Source: Grimontia kaedaensis (lineage in GTDB: Bacteria > Pseudomonadota > Gammaproteobacteria > Enterobacterales > Vibrionaceae). From it: a stretch of DNA of 64,000 nt. Location of the stretch: NCBI RefSeq assembly GCF_023746615.1, contig NZ_CP082275.1:1054001-1118000 (forward strand), read 5' to 3'. The notes below the pieces were generated by a model that was not told the origin of the DNA, did not search any database, and saw only the letters and a list, made by a program, of their open reading frames with translations. How positions within the stretch are numbered: position 1 is the stretch's first letter; the number at the start of each line of letters is the position of its first letter. Positions 17,346 through 24,750 of the stretch are shown here, piece by piece. The position numbers were made by a program, and so were the translations under genes.

Positions 17346-18541
17346 TTAAAGTCTCGAAGCTAGAGGAATGATATTAACGCGATCACCCACTTCTGCGCTC
17401 TCCACTTCCGGTGACACCTCAATCAGGCAGTTTGCTTCATGCATCGAGCGCAAAATGCCCGAGCCCTGCGAGCCCGTAGAACGCACTTCAATTTGACTGT
17501 TGGCGCTGATGGAATAAATACCGCGGGTGTACTCTGTACGGCCGAGACGGGAGCGGATTTTCTATTGGGTCACAGCCGAGAAACGCTGAGGTTGCCAGTT
17601 CACATCGCCCTGCATTTTACGAATGGCAGGTTCTACAAACTGCAGAAAGGTCACCATGACTGCCACTGGATTACCCGGTAAGCCAAAGAAAGGTGTATTG
17701 CCTAACTTGCCGAAGGCGAGAGGACGACCTGAACGCATATTTACACGCCAGAAGTTAATATCACCCAAAGCATCCAGAACGTTCTTGATGTAATCCGCAT
17801 CACCGACTGATACACCTCCGGAGGAAATCACCACATCGGCTTTTTCCATAGCCGTGGTCAGTGTGTTTGTCAGTGCTTGTTCACTGTCTTCAATAATGCC
17901 CAAATCAAGAATTCGGCAACGGAGGTTTTCCAACATGCTGCGAACCGTAAAACGATTGGCATCGTAGATGCAGCTTTCTTTGGCAAGAGTTCCGGGTGCC
18001 TGCACTTCATCACCGGTTGAAAACAGAGTAACGGTGAGAGGCTTATAACACTTGGCTTCATTGAAACCCAGTGATGCCAACATACCCACTGAGGCGGCAT
18101 TAAGGCGGGAGTCTGTGCTAAATACCGCAATGCCCTTTTTTAAATCTTCACCTGCTTGACGTACATTTTGTCCGTTCAGGTATCGAACATCACCAGATCG
18201 CCGTCCATCGCTGCCTGCTCACGCATCACGACAGTGTCAGCGCCTTCGGGAACAGGCGCGCCTGTCATGATGCGGACACACTCGCCTTTTTTCAGTGGTA
18301 TGCCAAGACCATGACCTGTATAAATTTCGCCTACGATTTGATAGCTGTCGCGCTCTAAATCATCACTGCGAATAGCGAAACCGTCCATGGCTGAATTGGT
18401 GCTGGAAGGGACATTGACCGGCGCGATAACATCTTCTGACAAAACCCGTCCAGATAAAGACTCCAGCGGGTGAACCTCGCTGGAGGCTGGCTCATCAAAG
18501 GCTGCTAAAATCTTCTCCCTTCCGGCATCCACTGAAAGCAT
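17346..18541 (-). pseudogene. moeA: moeA remnant: one frameshift and one in-frame amber stop
   Basis: MoeA inserts molybdate into molybdopterin. The remnant covers the whole length. It begins at ATG 18541 (MLSVDAGREKIL), runs through NSAMDGFAIR and RIMTGAPVPEGAD, and stops at about 18176 after LVMFDT. Homology resumes in the -1 frame as LNGQNVRQAGEDLKKG and continues through LFSTGDEVQAPG, VVISSGGVSVGDADY and GLPGNPVAVMVTF. A TAG at 17562-17564 then interrupts it, and the same frame goes on (KIRSRLGRTEYTRGIYSIS, GSQGSGILRSMHEANCLIEV) to TAA at 17346. Two independent lesions make an active protein very unlikely. Confidence 0.92.
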
Positions 18542-18557
18542 GGTTGGGGATAAGGAA

Positions 18558-18902
18558 TCACAGGTGGCTGTCGCAGGCAATAGCGATGATGTTCTTATCT
18601 TCTTTGTGAAGCCACTGCTTAGCGAGCTCATCGCGGCTGAGCAATTGATTGAGTGTATTTTCTTCTTCCGGTGTTTCTTTCATCAAGGCATTGCGATTGC
18701 GCGAGCTGATCAGCACTTGGGAGGTGCCAGCTTTTCTCAGGCGGTAACTGTCTTTACCCGATTTATCGACATCAAACTCATGGTGCGCATGTTTTACCAT
18801 GGCAATACGCACGCCCATGAGTTTTTCAAGCAGGGTGGTTTTACCTGTACCACTGAAGGCTGCGAACCCAAGTACAGGTAAGGAACAGTTGGAAAGACTC
18901 AT
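18558..18902 (-). pseudogene. mobB: mobB remnant with internal in-frame deletions
   Basis: MobB is a GTP-binding adaptor for guanylation of the molybdenum cofactor. The frame is open for 114 aa against about 170 in the family. It keeps the P-loop AAFSGTGKTTLLEKL and the stretch DVDKSGKDSYRLRKAG. It lacks about eight residues after the P-loop helix, about 30 residues including the VEGFK-type motif between LLSR and DELAKQ, and the C-terminal 30 or so after IIAIACD. The ORF overlaps mobA by four bases. A short but functional variant cannot be excluded, but the missing motif argues against it. Confidence 0.75.
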
Positions 18903-19483
18903 GAAAGCGCCCCGAATTTTTCCAGCTCGTCAGGTGTATTCAGATTAATGAAGGCATCATGCTCATCACTGAAATCAACGAACTCCGTCTTACATGTGTC
19001 GTAGAGAAGAACGATTTTGCGGTCACCGTTATTGAGAAAGTTTTCTAATCGCTCAAACACACTGCGTTTGTACATAGTCACCACTGGCTGGACGGACTCG
19101 CCATCATGGGCGACCACAATTTCGGTATCATCAGAGATAGTTTGATACATCTTTTCTAGCAGGTTATGAGGCAGGTTAGGGCAGTCACAAGGGACGAAAC
19201 CGTACCACTCACTGTCTAATTGAGCCATTGCAGCATGGATGCCACCTAAAGGTCCGGGAAAGCCCTCGAAAACATCACTGAAAACCTGTCCATATTGTGC
19301 GTAGGTTTCCTGATTGCGGTTGGCATTGACCGCGATATGTGCGCCTTGTTCAGCCAAGCGGTCGTGAACATAATCGATGAGAGGTTTGTTATTCAGGGTC
19401 ACAAGGCCCTTGTCTTTTCCGCCCATGCGACGAGCTTGGCCGCCGGCAAGAATGACCCACGTGGTTTCAGGAAGGGACTGCAT
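18899..19483 (-). CDS. mobA: Molybdenum cofactor guanylyltransferase MobA
   Basis: Transfers GMP to the molybdenum cofactor to make the bis-MGD form used by formate dehydrogenase and nitrate reductases. The 194 residues equal the E. coli length and keep ILAGGQARRMGGKDKGL (about 11-27), GFPGPLGGIHAAM and the metal-binding FVPCDCPNLP. The ATG at 19483 follows AAGGATAACC. No lesion is visible, although both flanking genes of the same pathway are broken. It may be only recently free of selection. Confidence 0.88.
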   Translation of the reverse strand: MQSLPETTWVILAGGQARRMGGKDKGLVTLNNKPLIDYVHDRLAEQGAHIAVNANRNQETYAQYGQVFSDVFEGFPGPLGGIHAAMAQLDSEWYGFVPCDCPNLPHNLLEKMYQTISDDTEIVVAHDGESVQPVVTMYKRSVFERLENFLNNGDRKIVLLYDTCKTEFVDFSDEHDAFINLNTPDELEKFGALS

Positions 19484-19535
19484 GGTTATCCTTGTTGATT
19501 AAGTTAAGTTTTGGCTTATGGATCAAGCGTTGGCT

Positions 19536-19912
19536 TTAGATCGACCAGCGCTGATTGCAGCAAGCAGTTAGCGAGTTAGGGTGATGGCTGGTGATCACCA
19601 GACTTGAACCACGATCTAACAGATCTTTGACCATGACCTTCTGTGCTTCGATGGCATCAGGGTCAAGGTTAGCGCAGGACTCATCCATCAAAAGGATAGA
19701 AGGGTTTAGCGCCCAGGCGCGAGCCATTGCCACTTTTTGTTTTTCACCACCGGAAAGCACAGAGATATGCTCCCGGCTCAGGCTTTCCAGCCCAATCATT
19801 CGCAAGGCCTGCATTGTAAGCTGGCGGCAAGTTCTTTGACAGAAATGCCTGCCTTTCAGACCACAAGCTACGTTTTCAGCCACGGTACCGTCGAAAAGAT
19901 TAGCGGCTTAGT
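19536..19912 (-). pseudogene. Fragment of an ABC transporter ATPase (tungstate/molybdate-type likely)
   Basis: Only the second half of the nucleotide-binding domain survives: FDGTVAENVACGLKGR (Q-loop downstream region), signature LSGGEKQKVAMARAW, Walker B SILLMDESCANLD and the switch His in VITSHHPNS. The Walker A half is missing: a TAA precedes AANLFDG and the homology stops at about 19912. The C-terminus ends early at LTACCNQRWSI. Next to mob genes, a tungstate or molybdate importer (TupC/WtpC/ModC-like) is the natural guess. Its 5' end abuts a remnant reading the other way, so a deletion joined them. Confidence 0.8.
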
Positions 19913-19932
19913 GCATAGAGTTATCGCATAAG

Positions 19933-20600
19933 CGCGCTGGCAAAAAGGTGATGCGCTGGACACCGTTTGAGCGCGCCATGCACTGGTTCACCGCCATCAA
20001 CTTCCTGATCTTGGGGTTCAGTGGCGTGCTCTTGCTATACGGTAAGCACTTTATTAAACCTGTGGCGCCTGAAGCAGTTTGGGGCAGCATCATCTATGCG
20101 GCTAAAGTGTCGCATAACTATCTGGGTCCGCTGTTTGTGCTCGACTGCTTTGTATGTTGGTGAAGTTGATGAAGAACAATTTCATCAACAAAGTCGACAT
20201 TGAATGGTTCAAGCAAGGCGGTGGTGTTCTGCCAAACGGTAAACACCCGGATGCAGGTTTTTGCAATGGTGGTGAGAAGATCTGGTTCTGGCTGCTGGCA
20301 ACCGTTGGTGTGGTGCTCTGTATTACCGGTCTGGTGATGGATTTCCCACTCTTTGGTTAAACCCGTGAGGATATGCAGATAGCAAACCTGCTGCACGGTA
20401 TCGCTTCTTTGGGTTTGTTCGCAGCTGCATTGGGACACATCTACATCGGTACAGTGGGTACGGAAGGCGCGCTTGAAGGCATGGCGACAGGCTACGTGGA
20501 TGAAAGTTGGGCGAAGCAACACCACAAGCTTTGGCTGGATGAAGTAGAAGGCCAAAGCAGTGCTCAAACGACAGAAGCGAAAGAGCAACAAAGTACCTGA
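19933..20600 (+). pseudogene. Formate dehydrogenase cytochrome b556 (gamma) subunit remnant
   Basis: The gamma subunit anchors formate dehydrogenase in the membrane and passes electrons through haem b to quinone. Three pieces remain. RWTPFERAMHWFTAINFLILGFSG and on to HNYLGPLFVLDC is read in one frame. After a frameshift near 20145-20160 comes MLVKLMKNNFINKVDIEWFKQGGG. A TAA at 20358-20360 then stands where a Gln codon is expected (FG-stop-TREDMQ), and the frame goes on through GHIYIGTVGTEGALEGMATGY to 20600. The N-terminal part is absent. Four transmembrane segments and haem histidines are partly recognisable. Confidence 0.9.
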
Positions 20601-20619
20601 CATTTAGAGAAGTAAACGA

Positions 20620-20645
20620 AAGCCCGCAGTCGCGGGCTTTTTTGT
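20620..20645 (+). terminator. Terminator after the formate dehydrogenase remnant
   Basis: AAAGCCCGC, loop AGTC, GCGGGCTTT, then more T (20620-20643). Confidence 0.8.
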
Positions 20646-20655
20646 GCTTATTGGA

Positions 20656-20921
20656 AGGGGCTGTTAACCTTTGGTGGTTAAATTTTGTTCTAGCTCTGAG
20701 CGTTTTAGGCGCGGCGAGGTGTGTGCCGCCTATTGATTCTAAGCAAATACACCTCAACAAAGCATAAAACGCTTAGAGCAGAACCCTTCGGGCAGCGTTT
20801 GTGGGGAATTTCTGCTGCGTTATCGGTTTCTCATGTAGGCTAGCTACACATCGAAGCCTCTGCCTTGCATAAAACCCCCACAAACTGCTGCAAAAATCAT
20901 CACCAAAGGTCAACAGCCCCT
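20656..20921. repeat. 266-bp palindromic MITE-like element (family A)
   Basis: The ends are inverted copies: AGGGGCTGTTAACCTTTGG at 20656 and, on the other strand from 20921, AGGGGCTGTTGACCTTTGG. Inside are nested inverted repeats: GTTCTAGCTCTGAGCGTTTTA against the complement of TAAAACGCTTAGAGCAGAAC, then GAGGTGT against ACACCTC. In the right half, CAGCGTTTGTGGGG faces CCCCCACAAACTGCTG, around TGTAGgctagCTACA. There is no coding capacity. The right end supplies two bases of the arsJ stop codon. Confidence 0.8.
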
Positions 20922-22140
20922 AGATGATAGACTCGTTTTTGGCCGTAGGCAGCCAAAACGAAATCACTGTGGTCGTTGCTAGGAAAGCGAAAGACACCCA
21001 GAGACACGCTGCAAACCCCCAGACCTGGAATACCCACCCCGAGAGAATGGTGCCAATCAAGCGTCCCATTGCGTTCGCCATGTAATAGAAACCCACATCC
21101 AGCGAAACGCCGTCACCTTTGGCATAGCTGACAATCAGGTAAGAGTGCAGTGAAGAGTTCACAGCAAAAACAGCACCGAACACCATCAAGCCTACAATGA
21201 TAACGGTTTCCGGATGCCACTGTTGTTGAACGCTGACGGCGATGATCCCGGTGACGACAGAAAGCAACAGCGCCCAATAAATCGCGGCTTTGCCATCCGG
21301 CGTTTTACCCGAGGCTTTGCCTGTGATCTTCGGAGCAATCCCCTGAATAAAGCCATAGCCAATCACCCAAGTCGCCAGAAATGCGCCAACGGCACTGTGG
21401 TCCCAGCCAAAGGTGGTACCGAGATAGATGGGAAGTGCAATCACAAACCACACATCACGGGCACCAAACAAGAACATACGGGCAGCAGACAGAATATTCA
21501 CGCTGCTGGACTTTGAGAAAATCTCTGAAAACTTGGGTTTGGTTTTTGCTTTGCCCATGTCCGATTTCAGGAATAGCAGACTACCGATAAATACCAGCAA
21601 CAAGACGCCAGCCATTGCAGCAACAGCAGATTGGAAACCAATCAAGGAAAGCAGTGCACCGCCCAGGAAGAAACCGGCCCCTTTCAATGCGTTCTTAGAT
21701 CCTGTGAGAATCGCAATCCACTTGTAGAGTGCGCCTTGTGCATCCTCAGGAACCAGCGTTTTGATTGAGCTCTTGGCGCTCATCTTATTGAGGTCTTTGG
21801 CAATACCGGACATGGCCTGTGCTGCCATTACCCAAGGAATGCTTAGCCAAGCCGTCGGGACCGCCAGCATGGCGAGCGCGACAATTTGCATGCCTAGACC
21901 AATGTTCATGGTCCGGTTAAGACCCAACCTTGCACCGAGCCAGCCGCCAATCAGGTTGGTCACCACACCAAAGAATTCGTAGAAAAGAAAGAGTGAAGCG
22001 ATTTCCAGACTGGAGTAACCCAGATCATAAAAATAAAGCACCACTAACATGCGCAGTGCACCGTCAGTGATGGTGAAATTCCAGTAATTGAATGTCACCA
22101 GCATGTACTGGCGAACGTGGGAATTTAATTGAGACAGCAT
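20920..22140 (-). CDS. arsJ: Organoarsenical efflux MFS transporter ArsJ
   Basis: Exports 1-arseno-3-phosphoglycerate, which then falls apart to arsenate outside the cell. A 406-aa major facilitator protein with about 12 hydrophobic segments. The start MLSQLNSHVRQYMLVTFNYWNFTITDGALRM is typical of ArsJ. Family membership is supported by the adjacent GAPDH and ArsR genes, the known partners. The last codons are NESII, and the stop overlaps the end of the family A element, so the extreme C-terminus may have been altered by the insertion. A hairpin terminator sits just before the start. Confidence 0.9.
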   Translation of the reverse strand: MLSQLNSHVRQYMLVTFNYWNFTITDGALRMLVVLYFYDLGYSSLEIASLFLFYEFFGVVTNLIGGWLGARLGLNRTMNIGLGMQIVALAMLAVPTAWLSIPWVMAAQAMSGIAKDLNKMSAKSSIKTLVPEDAQGALYKWIAILTGSKNALKGAGFFLGGALLSLIGFQSAVAAMAGVLLLVFIGSLLFLKSDMGKAKTKPKFSEIFSKSSSVNILSAARMFLFGARDVWFVIALPIYLGTTFGWDHSAVGAFLATWVIGYGFIQGIAPKITGKASGKTPDGKAAIYWALLLSVVTGIIAVSVQQQWHPETVIIVGLMVFGAVFAVNSSLHSYLIVSYAKGDGVSLDVGFYYMANAMGRLIGTILSGWVFQVWGFAACLWVSFAFLATTTVISFWLPTAKNESII

Positions 22141-22152
22141 AACAACTCGCCC

Positions 22153-22178
22153 AAAAAAGAGCTGCGTTTGCAGCTCTT
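22153..22178 (-). terminator. Hairpin terminator inside the ars operon, between gapdh and arsJ
   Basis: On the reverse strand AAGAGCTGC, loop AAAC, GCAGCTC, then six T, lying 13 bases before the arsJ ATG. Confidence 0.75.
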
Positions 22179-22194
22179 GATATCTCTTTTATAT

Positions 22195-23196
22195 TTATGC
22201 CAAGCCTACTTTGCGGACCAACTCTGCGGTGCGTGTAGCGTAGCCCATTTCGTTGTCATACCAGGCGTAGACTTTCACCATGCGCTTGCCAACGACCATA
22301 GTCGAGAGGGCATCAACGATGGTAGAACGCTGGTCGCCTTTATAATCGATAGACACCAGTGGACGCTCTTCAAAGCCAAGAATACCTTTCAGCTCGCCTT
22401 CAGACGCTTCTTTCAGCAGGGCATTCACTTCTTCTGCGGTAGTGTCGCGCTTCACATCGAAGATGATGTCAGTCAGAGAGGCATTCGCCAGTGGAACACG
22501 GACTGCATGACCGTTAATTTTGCCTTCCAGCTCAGGGAAGATTTCAACGATAGCTTTAGCAGAACCTGTGGTAGTTGGGATCAAACTCATGCCACAGGCG
22601 CGCGCTCGACGAAGGTCTTTATGCGGTGCATCCAGAATGGTTTGGGTGTTGGTGAGATCGTGAATCGTGGTGAAAGCGGATTGCTCGATACCCAGTTTCT
22701 CATGAATCACTTTCACCACGGGAGCGATACAGTTGGTGGTGCACGATGCTGCGGTCACGATACGGTGGATTTCTGGGTCGAAGATGTTGTCGTTGATACC
22801 TACAACAATGTTGGCAATACCGTCTTCTTTCACCGGTGCAGAGACAACAACGCGTTTAACACCTTGCTCCAGGTATTGATTCAGAAACTCGGATTTACGG
22901 TGTACACCTGTTGCCTCGATAACAACGTCACAGCCAGACCAATCGATATCACTGATGTTCTTTTGTTGTGTAGTGCGGATGGTTTTCCCGTTGATCAGCA
23001 TGGCATCGCCATCGGTGGTGACCTCGTGGTGCCAGCGGCCCTGAACAGAGTCGAACTCCAGAAGGTGAGCCAGCGTCGCTGTATCGCCGGCGACATCGTT
23101 GATTTGAACAAACTCAAGTTCAGGCCAGTCGAATGCGGCGCGAAGTGCCAGACGGCCGATGCGGCCAAAACCATTAATTCCTACTTTAATAGACAT
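22195..23196 (-). CDS. ArsJ-associated glyceraldehyde-3-phosphate dehydrogenase
   Basis: With arsenate in place of phosphate, this enzyme makes 1-arseno-3-phosphoglycerate, the ArsJ substrate. The 333 residues show the NAD fold IKVGINGFGRIGR at the N-terminus, the catalytic Cys152 in AASCTTNCIAPV, and the C-terminal VYAWYDNEMGYATR. It is a phosphorylating-type GAPDH by all motifs. Its place between arsR and arsJ marks it as the dedicated arsenate-resistance copy, distinct from the glycolytic gapA. Thirteen bases separate it from arsR. Confidence 0.9.
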   Translation of the reverse strand: MSIKVGINGFGRIGRLALRAAFDWPELEFVQINDVAGDTATLAHLLEFDSVQGRWHHEVTTDGDAMLINGKTIRTTQQKNISDIDWSGCDVVIEATGVHRKSEFLNQYLEQGVKRVVVSAPVKEDGIANIVVGINDNIFDPEIHRIVTAASCTTNCIAPVVKVIHEKLGIEQSAFTTIHDLTNTQTILDAPHKDLRRARACGMSLIPTTTGSAKAIVEIFPELEGKINGHAVRVPLANASLTDIIFDVKRDTTAEEVNALLKEASEGELKGILGFEERPLVSIDYKGDQRSTIVDALSTMVVGKRMVKVYAWYDNEMGYATRTAELVRKVGLA

Positions 23197-23208
23197 CTCA
23201 ATTTTCCT

Positions 23209-23550
23209 CTAAACACAGCACTCTGGGCGAGATTTCATCTCCGAGAGACGCTGGATATCTTGCTGGTATTCTTGTTTAAGGCAGTTCGAATCGACCAGCC
23301 CCTGAATTTGTTTGCGCATCCAACCGGGAAGTTGGTCAGACAGACGGTAAAACACCCACTGACCTTGGCGGGTATCCAAAATCACGCCGCTTGAGCGAAG
23401 TTGTGCCAGGTGTCGGGAGATCTTTGGCTGGCTCTCGTTGAGCGCTTTCGTTAGCTCGCCCACGCAGATTTTTTCTTCCCGCGCGATGAGCAATAAACAT
23501 CTCACGCGGGTTTCATCTGCGAGCAGTTTGAAAAACTGATGAGGTAACAT
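23209..23550 (-). CDS. arsR: ArsR/SmtB-family repressor of the arsenate operon
   Basis: A winged-helix repressor released by trivalent arsenic. The 113 residues show the recognition helix region ESQPKISRHLAQLRSSGVI (about 39-57) and the wing GQWVFYRL. The classical ELCVCDL metal motif is reduced to EKICVGEL (C29). Another Cys is at 18, and a vicinal pair CC lies two residues before the end, so the arsenic site may use the C-terminal pair. It is the first gene of arsR-gapdh-arsJ. A repeat in the 5' region is a candidate operator. Confidence 0.88.
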   Translation of the reverse strand: MLPHQFFKLLADETRVRCLLLIAREEKICVGELTKALNESQPKISRHLAQLRSSGVILDTRQGQWVFYRLSDQLPGWMRKQIQGLVDSNCLKQEYQQDIQRLSEMKSRPECCV

Positions 23551-23552
23551 TT

Positions 23553-23580
23553 GAATATCTCCATATGCGAATATCCATAT
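23553..23580 (-). promoter_or_regulatory. Candidate ArsR operator (direct repeat)
   Basis: GAATATCTCCATAT (23553-23566) and GAATATCCATAT (23569-23580) are near-identical, AT-rich, and overlap the arsR ribosome-binding site GGAG. Position fits autorepression. Confidence 0.4.
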
Positions 23581-23697
23581 ATTAATTTCATCAAAGCAGG
23601 AGTCAACAAGGAAAAAGGGTATGTCATGAAAGCTTCATATTAGAAGGGTGAGCTAAGCAACTGAGTATCTGGAACACTGTTGCTTGTTTAGAAATGG

Positions 23698-24750
23698 CTA
23701 TTTAGAAATGAGCTCCCAATTAAGGGCAGTGCCTGCGGGAATATCTGAGAGCGCGATTCGTCCCATGACAGCATCATAGTGCTTGGGCGCTAAACCAAAC
23801 CCCGGACGAACGCTTCTTACGTTGTGTGGATTGAGGTTTTCACCTTTCTTGATGTCTTGAGCAACATAGAGCGAACGGCGGAATTGCACATTGCCTTTCT
23901 CCGCTTCTTTAAGTTGATAACCTGCTCGTCCCAATGCCTGCCAAGCGGTTTCTGTGTTCCGACAGAGTGATGCCAGTTCATCAGGCTCCAGAGAGAAGGT
24001 AGAGTCTGGGCCTGGGTCATTGCGGCTCAGAGTGACGTGTTTTTCAATCACGGACGCGCCGAGCGCAACAGCAGCAACAGACACTGTGGTGCCCAATGTG
24101 TGGTCAGACAGGCCGCCTATCACACCGAACTTTTCTGCGAGATCGGGAATGGTACGCAGATGGCTTTGGGAAGCTGGAGCAGGGTAGGCGCTGATGCAAT
24201 GAAGAAGTACCAGTTGCTCACAACCATTGTCACGGGCAGTCGCCACCGCTTCGGCAATCTCATCACCATTAGCCATGCCTGTGGAAATGATCATCGGTTT
24301 TCCGGTTTGCGCCACATAACGGATTAGCGGTAAATCGACCGCTTCAAACGACGCTATCTTGTATGCGGGCGCATTGAGATCTTCCAGCAAGTCTACCGCT
24401 GTAAAATCAAACGGCGTACTGAACAGTGTAATGCCAACGTCGCGTGCTTTATCAAACAGCGGCTTGTGCCATTCAAAGGGCGTGTGTGCTTCTTGGTAAA
24501 GGTCATAAAGAGTGCGACCATCCCACAGCCCGCCTTTGATTTGGAATTCGTCAGAATCGCAATTAAGGGTGATGGTGTCAGCGGTATAGCTCTGCATCTT
24601 AATCGCATCAGCGCCAGCGCGTTTGGCCATTTCAATGGTCTGGAAAGCACGTTCGATGGAGCCGTTATGGTTTGCTGACATTTCAGCGATGATGTAAGGC
24701 TTGTGGTCTGGGCCAATTTTACGGCCGTCGATGGTAATAAACGGGGTCAT
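23698..24750 (-). CDS. pseI: Pseudaminic acid synthase
   Basis: Condenses 2,4-diacetamido-2,4,6-trideoxy-L-altrose with phosphoenolpyruvate to pseudaminic acid. The 350 residues show the NeuB-type barrel (IAEMSANHNGS near 21-31, IKMQSYTADT, STPFD, SDHTLG) and a C-terminal SAF antifreeze-like domain (about 285-350). The early EMSANHNG is the form usual for PseI as opposed to NeuB. It is the last gene of the pse operon and overlaps the pseGH gene by four bases. Confidence 0.93.
   Translation of the reverse strand: MTPFITIDGRKIGPDHKPYIIAEMSANHNGSIERAFQTIEMAKRAGADAIKMQSYTADTITLNCDSDEFQIKGGLWDGRTLYDLYQEAHTPFEWHKPLFDKARDVGITLFSTPFDFTAVDLLEDLNAPAYKIASFEAVDLPLIRYVAQTGKPMIISTGMANGDEIAEAVATARDNGCEQLVLLHCISAYPAPASQSHLRTIPDLAEKFGVIGGLSDHTLGTTVSVAAVALGASVIEKHVTLSRNDPGPDSTFSLEPDELASLCRNTETAWQALGRAGYQLKEAEKGNVQFRRSLYVAQDIKKGENLNPHNVRSVRPGFGLAPKHYDAVMGRIALSDIPAGTALNWELISK

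Noticed and set aside
17562..18631. Programmed frameshifting as the explanation for moeA
   Set aside because: There is no slippery heptamer at the break, and a separate in-frame amber stop follows 600 bases later; decay is simpler.
22129..23394. A 421-codon open frame on the forward strand
   Set aside because: It lies opposite the GAPDH gene, which has all its motifs; the translation is Cys/His-rich without any family, typical of an antisense shadow.
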